Shown in pieces: positions 16,456 through 26,501 of a stretch of DNA of 64,000 nucleotides. Within the stretch, counting starts at the first letter, position 1, and every line of letters begins with the position of its first letter. Source of the DNA: Sphingopyxis sp. MSC1_008 (GTDB lineage Bacteria > Pseudomonadota > Alphaproteobacteria > Sphingomonadales > Sphingomonadaceae); the NCBI RefSeq assembly GCF_023197165.1, contig NZ_JALPRD010000002.1:372001-436000 (forward strand), given 5' to 3'. The notes beneath the pieces were generated by a model. The model ran no database searches. It was not told the origin of the DNA and worked only from the letters and a program-made list of their open reading frames with translations. The position numbers and the translations under genes were made by a program.

Positions 16456-18308
16456 ATAGCCTAAGCGTCTCCGACGCGGCGCTGTCGCGGCGCACGCTCC
16501 TCAGTGCGCTACTCGCGGCCGGATTGGCGCCGCCATCGCTCGCCGCGACCTACGCCCCGGGCCCCGAGGGAAAGCGCCTTGGTGCCTTGCTCGATGCGAT
16601 CGTGGAGGAGGATTTGCGCGCGTCGCCCGAGCTCGCATCCTCCTACGGCCTCGATACAGGAACGCGGGCGCCGCTCAAACGGGCTCTCGGCAACCGGTCT
16701 GTGCAAGCGCGAACCGCGGCGAAACTCCGCTTGGTGGACCAGCTTCGCCGGCTGGAGGCGGTAGACCGGGACGCGTTGGCAGGAATGGACCTCGTCAATC
16801 TTGATGCGATCCACGCCACGCTCGCCGGGCGCGCCGCGCTCGCGCGGCAGTTTGACTATGGAGCCGCGACCGATGCGCGGCCCTATGTGCTGAGCCACCT
16901 TACCGGCGCCTACAGCTCCATACCCGAACTGCTAGACACCAAGCACGATATCCGGACCGAAGCGGATGCCGAAGCCTATCTCGCGCGGCTGAGCATGTTC
17001 GGTCCCGTTCTTTTGCAGGAAGTCGATTGCCTGCGGAGCGACGCCGCGCTGGGCGTGACCCCGCCGGATTTCGTGCAGGACCGCGCGATCGAGCAGCTGA
17101 AGGCGCTGCGGGCGCAATCGCCCGAGGCGTCGACCTTGGTCGCCGGCTTCGCGCACAAGCTCGGCGCCGCGAGCCTGTCGCCACGTTTCGGCACGAGCGC
17201 CGCGACTTTATGGGCGCAGACCGTAAAGCCAGCGCTCGACAGTCAGATTGCAGCGCTCGAAAAACTGCGGCCCGCGGCCAGCCACGATGCCGGCGTCTGG
17301 CGACTTCCCGATGGCGAGCGCTATTATGCTGCGAGCCTAGGCATCGAAACCACAACTAATTTCAAGGCGGTCGACCTTCACAAGCTGGGCCTCGAACTTG
17401 CGGCCGATCTCGGATCCCAACTCGCGAGCATGTTGAATGCCCAGGGCTATGGGCGCGATAGTCTCGCGGCTAGCGTCATGGCGCTGCTCGTCGACCCCAA
17501 ATTCGTCTATCCGAACGATGAGACGGGAAAAGCGGCGCTGGTCGCGGCGATCACCTCAAAATTGGACGACATGCGCCAGCGCCTCCCGCGCTTCTTTCCA
17601 GAGCTCCCTGGCGCACAGGTGCAAATTCGCCGCGTACCGGCCTTTCTCGAAGCCGGTGCTCCCTTCGCGCGCTACGAAGATCCGTCGATCGACGGAACCC
17701 GGCCCGGCGTCTTCTATGTAAACCTCCGCGACACGAGCGAAACGCCGTCGTGGATGTTCACCACCACCGCGTTTCACGAGGCCCTTCCCGGACATCATCT
17801 GCAACAGGTTGTGCTCCAGGAGGGTCCTCCAATGCCGCTAATCCGCAAACTCGTCTGGTCCTCCGGATATGGCGAAGGCTGGGGTCTCTATGCCGAACAG
17901 CTTGCGGATGAGCTCGGGGCCTATGAGGATGATCCGGTAGGACGGATCGGCTTTGTCTGGAGTGCCTTGCTGCGCGCAAGCCGGCTCGTGGTCGACACGG
18001 GCATTCACGCGCTCCGCTGGTCCCGCGAAGAGGCGATCGCCTGGCTCGTGGACCATGGCGGCATTCCAAAGGGGATGGCCACGAACGAAGTCGAACGCTA
18101 CTGCGTGTGGCCGGGCCAGGCGTGCAGCTACATGGTAGGCAAGATCGCTTGGTTAAATCACAGGGAGCGATCACGACAGGCGCTGGGCAAGCTGTTCGAT
18201 ATCCGGGACTTTCATCGTGCGACGCTGGCCGTCGGCGCGGTGCCGTTGACGATATTGGACCGCGTGGTCGATGATTATATCGCGGAAGCGCGCACGAGGC
18301 GAAGATGA
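16452..18308 (+). CDS. DUF885-family putative metallopeptidase, exported
   Basis: The 618-residue product carries a twin-Arg-like or lipoprotein-less signal (SRRTLLSALLAAGLAPPSLA). The C-terminal half has the zinc-site motif TAFHEALPGHHLQ followed by GYGEGWGLYAEQLADELG (a downstream Glu ligand) and GQACSYMVGKIAW, the hallmark of DUF885 proteins, some of which act as dipeptidases or carboxypeptidases. It overlaps the S33 gene by 4 bp. With the hydrolase and receptor it makes a peptide-scavenging set. The enzymatic claim comes from the family, not from direct evidence. Confidence 0.85.
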   Translation: MNSLSVSDAALSRRTLLSALLAAGLAPPSLAATYAPGPEGKRLGALLDAIVEEDLRASPELASSYGLDTGTRAPLKRALGNRSVQARTAAKLRLVDQLRRLEAVDRDALAGMDLVNLDAIHATLAGRAALARQFDYGAATDARPYVLSHLTGAYSSIPELLDTKHDIRTEADAEAYLARLSMFGPVLLQEVDCLRSDAALGVTPPDFVQDRAIEQLKALRAQSPEASTLVAGFAHKLGAASLSPRFGTSAATLWAQTVKPALDSQIAALEKLRPAASHDAGVWRLPDGERYYAASLGIETTTNFKAVDLHKLGLELAADLGSQLASMLNAQGYGRDSLAASVMALLVDPKFVYPNDETGKAALVAAITSKLDDMRQRLPRFFPELPGAQVQIRRVPAFLEAGAPFARYEDPSIDGTRPGVFYVNLRDTSETPSWMFTTTAFHEALPGHHLQQVVLQEGPPMPLIRKLVWSSGYGEGWGLYAEQLADELGAYEDDPVGRIGFVWSALLRASRLVVDTGIHALRWSREEAIAWLVDHGGIPKGMATNEVERYCVWPGQACSYMVGKIAWLNHRERSRQALGKLFDIRDFHRATLAVGAVPLTILDRVVDDYIAEARTRRR

Positions 18309-18409
18309 ACAGGCGGCCGGGCGAGCGGCTCGGTGATAGCGGGGGTCAAAGGGCCGGACGAAGGCCAAGCGGTAATTCTCGGGCGGCGAACTATAAGAGG
18401 CAGAGTGTT

Positions 18410-19099
18410 ATGACGACTGACCAGATGCCGGACATGGGCGCGCTGGTGCGCCCGGGGGCAGCGCTGAAGGAATTCCGCGCCGAGCGCGGATTGACGCTGG
18501 CAGAAGTGAGCCAACGCACAGGGCTTCCCGTTTCGAGCTTGTCCAAAATCGAGAATGGCAAGGTCGAATTGACCATCGACAAGCTGCTGCGGATCAGCCT
18601 CGCGCTGGACGTCAACATCGCAGATATTTTCGGCACGCCGACGGGACAATATTCGCCGCAAGGAAGTAGCCGTCGCCGCAGCATCACGCGCGGGAGCGAA
18701 GGGATGGCGGTCGCCACGAAGAATGGCGAAGCACTCTACCAGGCGTATGACTTACTGAACAAGGACCTGACGCCAATGGTGGCGGAGATCCAAACCCGCA
18801 GCATCGAAGAGTTTGGCGATTTCCATCGCCATGACGGCGAGGAGTTCGTCTTCGTCCTGGAAGGCGAGCTCGCTTTCTACAGCGACAGCTATACGCCCGC
18901 TTATCTGAAGGCCGGAGATTCGATCTATTTCGACAGCGGGATGGGACATGCCTATGTTGCCGTCGGCGATGTGCCGTGCCGTATCCTTTCGGTCTTTTCG
19001 ACCTCGCGAGATCAGGTCGTGAATTTCGTACAGAGCCAGTCGAAGCCTGGTGAATTTTCCGGGAGCGTGCCAGCCACCGAAGACGTTCCGCACCGCTGA
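18410..19099 (+). CDS. XRE-type regulator with C-terminal cupin sensor domain
   Basis: The 229-residue product has a helix-turn-helix (LKEFRAERGLTLAEVSQRTG, LPVSSLSKIENGK) at residues 20-75. A cupin domain follows (FGDFHRHDGEEFVFVLEGEL, AGDSIYFDSGMGHAY). This layout is that of PuuR/SutR-like regulators that sense small carboxylates or amines. An ATG at 18410 is chosen because the upstream extension from 18305 is basic and low in family likeness. A TATAAG hexamer lies about 20 bp upstream. It closes the peptide-utilisation block and probably controls it. Confidence 0.85.
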   Translation: MTTDQMPDMGALVRPGAALKEFRAERGLTLAEVSQRTGLPVSSLSKIENGKVELTIDKLLRISLALDVNIADIFGTPTGQYSPQGSSRRRSITRGSEGMAVATKNGEALYQAYDLLNKDLTPMVAEIQTRSIEEFGDFHRHDGEEFVFVLEGELAFYSDSYTPAYLKAGDSIYFDSGMGHAYVAVGDVPCRILSVFSTSRDQVVNFVQSQSKPGEFSGSVPATEDVPHR

Positions 19100-19479
19100 A
19101 ACGCATCGGCACGCGGGAAGACGCGCGAGCGAACCACGGCAGACTCGTAAATTAATCGGCCTGGTCCAGCTCCAACCGATGCGGCGGTCCGCTGAGCCAG
19201 ACCGGATTCCAATGCCTGATATCGGGCCTCGTCGGACATCGATGCCCCGGCCGCCTACGCGACTCTGGCGATGCTGGCTCCTGCGGGCGAACGGAAGAGG
19301 TCGTGCAGACGCGCGGACGCGGTATCAGGTCGGATGTCCAGCGCGCGACTCCCGCGCGTCGCGGAGGCCATGATGAAAGGGCGTTCCGTCGTAACGCGTC
19401 ACAACAGGAACAGGCGCGCCCTATGGTCTCCGGCCGATTTGGAGGGAGCTTTCACCTCACCTCACACTGCCGCGATATT
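19100..19479. other. 380-bp intergenic stretch without a recognisable gene
   Basis: Only short overlapping frames with no family resemblance are present. Arg-rich translations in all frames suggest non-coding or decayed sequence. It separates the peptide block from the convergent MFS gene and could mark a former junction. I saw no clear terminator or repeat. Confidence 0.4.
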
Positions 19480-20754
19480 TCAGGTCGAGCGTTCCGCAGC
19501 CTCTTCGAGCAGCGCCGTGCTCTGAACGGTTTCGGGGTCTGTGCGCGGCAGACGCAGCCACGCTAAAACCGCCGCCGCAGCGACGAAGGCAACGATCGTG
19601 CCAATCCATAGACCGTATAGCGCTTGGCCGAGGATGAGCCCGGCCATCACGGGTGATACGATGTCGGTCACCGCAATGAGTGATTGCGTCGTTCCCATGA
19701 TGATCCCTTGTCGGTTCTGCGGAACATGGACCGAAAGCGCTGCGAAATATGTTGGGCGTGCCATGGCGTCGCCGAAGCTGACGCATAGAATCGCGAACGC
19801 GAACACCGGCAATGTTGTCGCAAGACCGATTGTCAGATAGCCGGTACCGACGATGCCGCAGATCAGGACAATCAGTTGTCGTTCGGTAAAGAACCGTCCC
19901 GCCCATTTGAGCAAAAAAAGCTGCACGAGAATATTGATTGTGCCGTCAGCGGCCAGAATGTAGCTTAGCTCGCGTGGTCCGAAAGCATCTCCGAACGTCG
20001 CGTTGAGATAGATTGCCAGCTGAGAACTGTACATTCCGTATGCGAAGAAATAGCATAGGAGCACGAGCACGAGAACGCGAATCAGTGGGGCGCTCAGGAT
20101 CGATTTGAAAGAAATTCTGGGACCAGTTTCCGCTGCTTCGGTCCCGCCACCCGTTGACGCGGCGATTCCGCCCTTCACGTAGACGAGCGTGACCGCAATG
20201 CTGATCGCGGAGAGGGCCATCGCCGCGTATATGGGTGCCGTCAGCGAGAAATCTGCCAAATAGCCGGACATCCCGGGCCCGACGACGCCCCCCAAACCGA
20301 CCCCGCCCATCAAAATCCCGATCGCCTGCCGACGGTTCGTGGCGGCGCTATGATCCGCAACATACGCCGCCGAGACGGTAAAACTTGCCGCAGTAAGCCC
20401 AAAGAGCATTCGGGCGATCATCACGAAAATAATGGTCGGCGCCAGTGCCAGAAGGGCCATGCTCATCAAGGCGCCGACCTGCAGCAGGAGCAGCACGCGC
20501 TTGCGCCCGAGGCGATCGGACAGCTGCCCGAAAAACGGCGCGGCGACGAACTGGCAGAGAGCCTCCGCGCCGATGACGACGCCGAGAATAAGCGGTGTTC
20601 CGCCCATCGACTTCAGAAAGAAGGGCATGATGGGCAAAGTGGCGCCGGTGCAGGCCGCATAGAGACTGACGATCACGAAGACGGGAAGTACGTCCCGCCA
20701 ATCGATCTTGCCCGGCGCGTCCGCGCTACCCGTCGGAAAGGTTTCAGCAATCAT
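19480..20754 (-). CDS. MFS transporter, TetA/multidrug-efflux-like
   Basis: The 424-residue product has about 12 hydrophobic segments and the MFS motif QLSDRLGRKRVLLLL between helices 2 and 3. GVGLGGVVGPGMSGYLADF is the helix-5 motif C found in antiporters, so drug/H+ or aromatic-acid export is more likely than uptake. The ATG at 20754 with GGGAGCC upstream is chosen over a longer frame. It is the last gene of a minus-strand group with the amidohydrolase and aldolase upstream, so it might move a pathway intermediate. Confidence 0.8.
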   Translation of the reverse strand: MIAETFPTGSADAPGKIDWRDVLPVFVIVSLYAACTGATLPIMPFFLKSMGGTPLILGVVIGAEALCQFVAAPFFGQLSDRLGRKRVLLLLQVGALMSMALLALAPTIIFVMIARMLFGLTAASFTVSAAYVADHSAATNRRQAIGILMGGVGLGGVVGPGMSGYLADFSLTAPIYAAMALSAISIAVTLVYVKGGIAASTGGGTEAAETGPRISFKSILSAPLIRVLVLVLLCYFFAYGMYSSQLAIYLNATFGDAFGPRELSYILAADGTINILVQLFLLKWAGRFFTERQLIVLICGIVGTGYLTIGLATTLPVFAFAILCVSFGDAMARPTYFAALSVHVPQNRQGIIMGTTQSLIAVTDIVSPVMAGLILGQALYGLWIGTIVAFVAAAAVLAWLRLPRTDPETVQSTALLEEAAERST

Positions 20755-20909
20755 GTCGCGGCTCCCGATGACCGGCGGCTGCGGCCATGCCGCGGCATTT
20801 GTAAGGGGCAAAAGGGGCGGGCCATGTGATCGCACCGTGCTCGTGCGCCCGAACAGCCTGCTCCGCCCGTGCTTTTGTGGCCTGACGCAGGCGATCCCGC
20901 TTGCGATGA

Positions 20910-21794
20910 TCAGGCAAATCCAAGGAGCTTTCTCGGATTATCGCTGAGAATTTTTTGTCGGTCGGCGGCGTCGGGGGCCCATACAGCGAGCCGATTGAGC
21001 AGGTTGCCGGTGTCGAGCTGGCCCCACGGAATATGCGGCCAATCGGAACCCCAGATGGCGCGGTCGGGGGCGGCCGCGACGATCGCCTTGGCAAGTTCGT
21101 CGACGGCTTCCATGCTGCGCTTCTTCGCCAGGCGATAGGGGCCTGACAGCTTGAGCCAGCCATAGCCTTCGGTCATCAGCGCAAGCAGGCGTGCGAAGTC
21201 CGCCTCGGTCAGGCCGTCTTCCTCCAGCATATATCCCATATGGTCGATGACATAATCAATCTCGAGCGTCGCGAAGTAACCGATCAGGTCCCGGACGATA
21301 TATCCCGGCGCGTAAAATTGAAGATGCCACCCATAAGGGGCCACGCGTGCCGCCATGGCGGTTATATAATCCTGAATGTCCTGCAACGGCAGTTGTGCAC
21401 GCTTGAACAGATCGAGACGAACCCCGCACACCCCGGCGTCGGTATAGGCTTTGAGGATCGCGGAATCGACATCGGGGTCGACCATCACGATGCCGCGGGC
21501 GATATCGCCGGCTTCCTTGAGCGTATCGATGAGGCACCGGTTGTCGGAATCATAGAAGCTCGGCTGGACGATCGCGAAATAGCGAAGCCCAAGCGCCTTC
21601 ATGAGCGCGCGATACTGCTCCAGCGTGCCGTCCGGCCGCTGATAAAAGGGCTTCGGCTGGGGTGGAAAGCGGTCCAGCGGCCCGAAGACATGGATATGGG
21701 CATCGACCGCCCCGGCCGGCATTTCGATAGTCGGCTGTTCGAGCGTTTCGGCTCCGCGCATCGGTTCGCAGGCGGGCAGGTGATCCAAGTTCAT
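20910..21794 (-). CDS. Amidohydrolase, 2-pyrone-4,6-dicarboxylate hydrolase-like
   Basis: The 294-residue TIM-barrel product shows VDAHIHVFGP (metal-binding H-x-H), a mid-barrel VIDHMGYM and IWGSDWPHIPW with the late Asp. This is the Amidohydro_2 pattern of LigI and related lactonases, which open 2-pyrone or other lactones of aromatic catabolism. The following HpcH-type aldolase (33 bp upstream on this strand) would fit cleavage of the opened product. The exact lactone is not known. Confidence 0.85.
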   Translation of the reverse strand: MNLDHLPACEPMRGAETLEQPTIEMPAGAVDAHIHVFGPLDRFPPQPKPFYQRPDGTLEQYRALMKALGLRYFAIVQPSFYDSDNRCLIDTLKEAGDIARGIVMVDPDVDSAILKAYTDAGVCGVRLDLFKRAQLPLQDIQDYITAMAARVAPYGWHLQFYAPGYIVRDLIGYFATLEIDYVIDHMGYMLEEDGLTEADFARLLALMTEGYGWLKLSGPYRLAKKRSMEAVDELAKAIVAAAPDRAIWGSDWPHIPWGQLDTGNLLNRLAVWAPDAADRQKILSDNPRKLLGFA

Positions 21795-21827
21795 ATGCTA
21801 TCTTTCCGGAAGCTGTCCGAGGGCGGA

Positions 21828-22637
21828 TCAGCTGAGTTTCTGCCGCCATTCGGCGACGCGTTGCGCCATAGAATCTGTGATCAAGTCGGTGTCGATGCCC
21901 GCGAAGACAAAGCGGGCGAAGCCCATCTCCATGAGAGCGAGGAAATGTTCGTCATCTGCCGCGCCGCCGACGACGGCGACCTTGCCATGTTTCTTGGCGG
22001 CGGCACCGACACGCTGACAGGCGTCCATGACCGCGGGAGCCTTGACCTGGCCGAGGCAGCCCATTTCGGCCGTCAGGTCGTTCGATCCGACGCCGAGCAT
22101 GTCGATGCCGTCTACGGCGGCGATCGCGTCGGCGTTCTCGACTCCGAGCGGCGATTCGATCAGAGCTTGCACCACGACCGACCCGTTGGCCGCGGCAATG
22201 ACCTGCTGCCCGGGCGTGCGAACAAAGCCGGATTGGGGAAGGCGGCCAATCATCGAACGCTGTCCCGCGGGGGGGAAGCGGCATGCGTCCGCCAGAAGCC
22301 GAGCGTCGGCTTTCGTTTCGATCTTCGGCCCGATGATGCCGGTCGCACCGCAGTCGAGAAGCCGCCCGATCACCCCATATTCGCGTTCAGGTGTACGCAC
22401 CCACGCGCCGAGACCAAGGTCATGCGCCGTCGCCGCGATCTGGCAGGCGACATCGATCGACATGCTGCTGTGTTCAAGATCGATCCATATCAGGTCATAG
22501 CCGGCGCCGGATGCCATTCGTGCGATGTCCGGCGTTCGGCTGAAGCGCACCCCGAGCGACAAGATATATTCGCCGCGGGTAATTCGCTCCATTAGCGATG
22601 GCCCGAAATCCGGCGCGCGCTTGGGATCGTAGCGCAT
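21828..22637 (-). CDS. HpcH/HpaI-family class II aldolase
   Basis: The 269-residue product has the family's metal and substrate motifs: YDLIWIDLEHSSMSID, CGATGIIGPKIETKADA, VQALIESPLGVENAD (metal Glu) and GIDMLGVGSNDLTAEMG (metal Asp). It cleaves 4-hydroxy-2-oxo acids to pyruvate and an aldehyde, or a related reaction. GGGAGG sits before the ATG at 22637. It is transcribed with the PDC-hydrolase-like gene and is divergent from a LysR regulator. Confidence 0.88.
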   Translation of the reverse strand: MRYDPKRAPDFGPSLMERITRGEYILSLGVRFSRTPDIARMASGAGYDLIWIDLEHSSMSIDVACQIAATAHDLGLGAWVRTPEREYGVIGRLLDCGATGIIGPKIETKADARLLADACRFPPAGQRSMIGRLPQSGFVRTPGQQVIAAANGSVVVQALIESPLGVENADAIAAVDGIDMLGVGSNDLTAEMGCLGQVKAPAVMDACQRVGAAAKKHGKVAVVGGAADDEHFLALMEMGFARFVFAGIDTDLITDSMAQRVAEWRQKLS

Positions 22638-22796
22638 GACAAATCCTCCCTCTTCCAATGCCTGAATTGCCGCTTCCGGCGGATTTACGATGATAGGGTG
22701 GGATGTTTTCGCCCCCCGTCTCGAGGCCTAATTGTAGACAGCCGTCATTTCATGCTAGTTCAATATCGAAGGCAGATTGATTGGAATGATAAATCA

Positions 22797-23723
22797 ATGG
22801 ACATTCGGAAACTGCGTTATTTCCTCATTCTCTGCGAGGAACTGCATTTTCGGCGAGCGGCCGAACGTCTGAACATTACCCAGGCGCCGCTGTCTCTTTC
22901 CATACAGGGGCTCGAGCGCGAACTTGGCGCGCAGCTTTTTCACCGGACGCAGAGAAGAGTTTCATTGACCCCGGTCGGCGCCGCTTTTCGCATCCATGCC
23001 GCATCGATCCTCGAACAGCTGAATCGGGCTGTCGAAGATGTGCACGACATGGTGGCCGGCGAGGCGGGACATCTACGCGTCGGCTTTACCGCCGCGTCGT
23101 CGCTCCTCTTTTTTTTCCCGAAGATCGTGCAGACTTTCCAGGCGCGCTTTCCGCAGGTCAGGCTCACGCTTCACGAGCTTTCGTCGCAGGGACAACTCGG
23201 CGCGCTGGCGGATCGCGAAATCGATGTCGGCTTCATTCGGACCCCGGCTTCTCCTCTTCGCTCGGAGCTCAACTTCACGCATCTCGTCGACGATCCGCTG
23301 CTGGTCGTGATGCATGAGGAACATCCCCTCAACAAGGAGGAGACCATCACGATAGCGGCGTTGAAGGACGCACCGCTGATCTTCTATCCGAAAAAATTGG
23401 GTGTCGGCATCTATGACCAAGTGATGCGCCTGTTCTCGAGCCAGGGGCTAACCCCAAATATCATTTTGGAAACGCAGGAGTCGGCCGCCATCATCAGCCT
23501 CGCCGCATCGGGCCTCGGCGTTTCGATTGTTCCCTCCGAACTGCAATGCATCAAGGTCCCTCACGTCTGCTTCCGACCGATCGCCGATGAAGGCGCAATA
23601 ACCCATCTCCTTCTGGCGAGCCGGGCCGGAGAGGAGAGCACATTGGTCGCCAATTTTCGTCGCTTGGCCCAATCGACCATCGCCACTTCCAGCAGGAAGA
23701 CAGTGGCAGAACGTCGTCTTTGA
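22797..23723 (+). CDS. LysR-family regulator (CatM/BenM-like)
   Basis: The 308-residue product begins MDIRKLRYFLILCEELHFRR, with the winged helix (AAERLNITQAPLSLSIQGLE) and a periplasmic-binding-like effector domain (LRVGFTAASSLLFFFPKIV). Its close match to CatM/BenM-type N-termini suggests a muconate-like or aromatic acid effector. It is divergent from the aldolase/amidohydrolase operon, the usual LysR arrangement, with about 160 bp of shared upstream DNA. Confidence 0.9.
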   Translation: MDIRKLRYFLILCEELHFRRAAERLNITQAPLSLSIQGLERELGAQLFHRTQRRVSLTPVGAAFRIHAASILEQLNRAVEDVHDMVAGEAGHLRVGFTAASSLLFFFPKIVQTFQARFPQVRLTLHELSSQGQLGALADREIDVGFIRTPASPLRSELNFTHLVDDPLLVVMHEEHPLNKEETITIAALKDAPLIFYPKKLGVGIYDQVMRLFSSQGLTPNIILETQESAAIISLAASGLGVSIVPSELQCIKVPHVCFRPIADEGAITHLLLASRAGEESTLVANFRRLAQSTIATSSRKTVAERRL

Positions 23724-23876
23724 TTGCGGGAGCAAATCAGTCGGCTCATGTTATTAAATTGGACTAGATCAATCCTGACCCGCTAGCAAAATAGCGCAAA
23801 ACACCGCGCCATCATCGATCGCGGAGCCGTTCGCAGCCAAGATATGAAACGGTTGCGAGCGTGGAGGGGAAGGCTT

Positions 23877-26354
23877 ATGCGACAAATTCAGCCTAATTCG
23901 GCACGCGGCGTATCCCGTGGTAACGTTTGCGGATTGCTTGCGATTCTGGCGCTTGGTGCCGCGTTTCCGCCGTTGGCCTGGGCTCAAAGCGGGGCTGCGG
24001 AAACGCCTCAGGCAAGCGCCGCAGACCGGCAAATCTCGGACATTGTCGTCACCGCCGAGCGACGCCAGAGCACGGTGCAGGATACGCCCATCGCGATCAG
24101 CGCCTTCGAAGGCGCGCAGCTGGAGAGGCAGGGAATTGTCGCTGTCGAAGGCCTGTCACGGATCGCGCCCGGCCTCCAAATTTATTCCGAAGCGATCAAC
24201 AATGAAGAATTTATCATCCGCGGCATCGGCAAGTCGAATGAAGATCTGACGACGGATTCGGGCGTCGCCGTCTATCTCAACGATGCCTATATTCCGCAGT
24301 CGGGGGAAGCAAACGCAGCCTTGTTCGACATCGAACGCGTCGAGGTTCTGCGGGGTCCGCAGGGAACATTGTACGGCAAGAACGCGGTCGGCGGTGTCAT
24401 CAATATCATCACGCGCAAGCCGACCGACGAGATCGAAGGCTATATGCTGGGCGAGCTTGGCAGCATTGGCCGACGCCAGTTCGAGGCGGCCGTTGGCGGG
24501 CCTGTTATCGAAGACAAACTCTCCGCGCGCATAGCTGGTTTCTCGCTTCATACCGATGGCGCATACCGCAATCTCACGACCGGTAACCGCGCCAATGGCG
24601 TGGACAGCCAGGCGCTGCGCGGATCGCTGCGATTTACGCCAAGCGCGGACTGGGAAATCAATCTCGTGGTCGATTACTCCAAGGTAGATCAAGCTGGGGT
24701 TCTCAAGAGCGTCGTTACCGATATTCCCGGATCGCCGCTTGTCGTCGCCGACTTCTTCCGGCCGCCATATCCATATCAGGAGGCGAATCTTCGTACCGGC
24801 CGGAGCGACTTCGAAGGCGATCAGGGCATTCGTCAGTGGGGCGCGGTCCTCCGGATAGACCACAACGCGGACGCCGGCACCGCGACGATCGTCTCATCCT
24901 ATCGCGGCGAGCGGAGCTACAGCTCGGAGGATATCGACCGCACGGCATCGATGCAAAGCGTCATCTCGTCGAACCAGAAAACCTGGGCCACAAGCCATGA
25001 GTTCCGCTTCGTATCGGACGATGATGGCGCTCTGGCGGCGGGAGGCCGGCTCCACTGGACGGCGGGCCTCTATTGGTTCCACGAGGAGGGATGGCGGAAC
25101 CAGGGACTGTTCGGCCGCGTATGCGCACCCATCGTCTATCAGGATTACACCGAGTTCGGTTTTCCGCCGCCCCGGCCCGATTGCGATTTTGACAATGTCG
25201 ATTATGCGTCCCCGGCCGGACTGGTGGGTCCCGGCACGCCGGATCATCAGGATGCCACGGCGAACTTTCTTCAACGGGTCAACACCGACAGCATCGCGGC
25301 GTTCGGCGAGGTCAAGTTCGACGTCACCGACCGGCTGAGCATTTCCGCCGGCCTGCGTTATACAAGGGAAAATAAGCAATTTGACCTTGATGCGACCAGC
25401 ACTCCCAATAATCCGGGAAGCGACGACTTCACCATATCCATATCCGACTTTGTCGAAGTATCGCCCGGCGTGTTCGAAGCGCGAGGCCCTTATTCGGTCA
25501 GGCGCGACAAGACCTGGAGCAAGCTGACTCCGAAATTTGTCCTCGAATATGAAGCGAGCCAAGATCTGCACGCCTATGCGAGCTATGCGCGCGGCTTCAA
25601 GAGCGGCGGCTTCAATGGCCAAGCCGACAAGATCGAAGATACGTTGCCGTTCAATCCCGAGGTCGCGGATAATTTCGAGGTCGGTCTCAAGGCCGACCTG
25701 TTCGACCGCAGCCTGCGGATAAATACGTCCGCATTCTATATCCTCTTCGACGATCTGCAGGTTGGCGGCGTCGATCCGATTACCGGCGCGATCATTACCA
25801 ACAATGCCGCCGAGTCCGAGATCAAAGGTCTGGAAATCGAAGCTTTGGCACGGCCCTTTCCGGGGCTCAGTGTCAACGGCAGCCTGTCGCTCCTTGACGG
25901 GGAGTTCAAGGATTATGCGATCTACATTCCCCATACGGTGGGCGATGTCCCCGATCTTACCATTCCGGGGCCTCCATTCATTTTGCAAGATCTTTCAGGC
26001 GCGCGAATCTCCTATGTGCCCAAATACACTGCAACGCTGGGCGCGGAATATGAGCATCGGCTTGGGGACGGTTCGAGCCTGCGTTTGGGCGCGAATGCCA
26101 CATTCAAAGGCAACACCGTACAGCGAGCTTCTGTCATACGATCACGGGCCTATGCGGTCGTCGATGCCCATGTCGGATGGACGTCACCAAACAACAATTG
26201 GAGCATCACCGGGTGGGTTCGCAATCTAACGGACGAGGTTTATTATCCGGGCGGCGCAGCGCTTCCCGACTTCAATCCGGACACCAACAGGGTCGCCCTT
26301 CTGGCGGATCCCCGCACCTACGGCGCCACCGTCAAATTTTCCTTCGGTCCATGA
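23877..26354 (+). CDS. TonB-dependent outer-membrane receptor
   Basis: The 825-residue product has a signal peptide ending in PPLAWAQ, a TonB-box region (ISDIVVTAERRQ), a plug with DTPIAISAFEGAQL and FDIERVEVLRGPQGTLYGKN, and a barrel with ITGWVRNLTDEVYYPGGA ending in YGATVKFSFGP. GAGGGGAAGG precedes the ATG at 23877; an upstream in-frame ATG at 23844 is less likely. The LysR gene upstream and the propeller gene downstream suggest regulated import of an unknown ligand. Sphingomonads often place such receptors at the front of aromatic-catabolism loci. Confidence 0.92.
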   Translation: MRQIQPNSARGVSRGNVCGLLAILALGAAFPPLAWAQSGAAETPQASAADRQISDIVVTAERRQSTVQDTPIAISAFEGAQLERQGIVAVEGLSRIAPGLQIYSEAINNEEFIIRGIGKSNEDLTTDSGVAVYLNDAYIPQSGEANAALFDIERVEVLRGPQGTLYGKNAVGGVINIITRKPTDEIEGYMLGELGSIGRRQFEAAVGGPVIEDKLSARIAGFSLHTDGAYRNLTTGNRANGVDSQALRGSLRFTPSADWEINLVVDYSKVDQAGVLKSVVTDIPGSPLVVADFFRPPYPYQEANLRTGRSDFEGDQGIRQWGAVLRIDHNADAGTATIVSSYRGERSYSSEDIDRTASMQSVISSNQKTWATSHEFRFVSDDDGALAAGGRLHWTAGLYWFHEEGWRNQGLFGRVCAPIVYQDYTEFGFPPPRPDCDFDNVDYASPAGLVGPGTPDHQDATANFLQRVNTDSIAAFGEVKFDVTDRLSISAGLRYTRENKQFDLDATSTPNNPGSDDFTISISDFVEVSPGVFEARGPYSVRRDKTWSKLTPKFVLEYEASQDLHAYASYARGFKSGGFNGQADKIEDTLPFNPEVADNFEVGLKADLFDRSLRINTSAFYILFDDLQVGGVDPITGAIITNNAAESEIKGLEIEALARPFPGLSVNGSLSLLDGEFKDYAIYIPHTVGDVPDLTIPGPPFILQDLSGARISYVPKYTATLGAEYEHRLGDGSSLRLGANATFKGNTVQRASVIRSRAYAVVDAHVGWTSPNNNWSITGWVRNLTDEVYYPGGAALPDFNPDTNRVALLADPRTYGATVKFSFGP

Positions 26355-26501
26355 GGGTCTGCGGCCGAGCGCCTGAAAGAGACGGCAGTCCGGACGAGAG
26401 CACCGCAGGAGAGCGAACTGGCACGTCGATCCGCCGCTCCCATCGGCCTGGCGCCGCAAAGTCACGACAGCATCGATTTTCAGATCAAAGGATAGACCCC
26501 G

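Noticed and set aside
21240..22595. 451-codon plus-strand frame opposite amidohydrolase and aldolase
   Set aside because: Both opposite genes have clear catalytic motifs; the plus frame has none.
24894..25988. 364-codon minus-strand frame opposite the second TonB receptor
   Set aside because: Receptor barrel on the plus strand is certain; the antisense product has no recognisable features.
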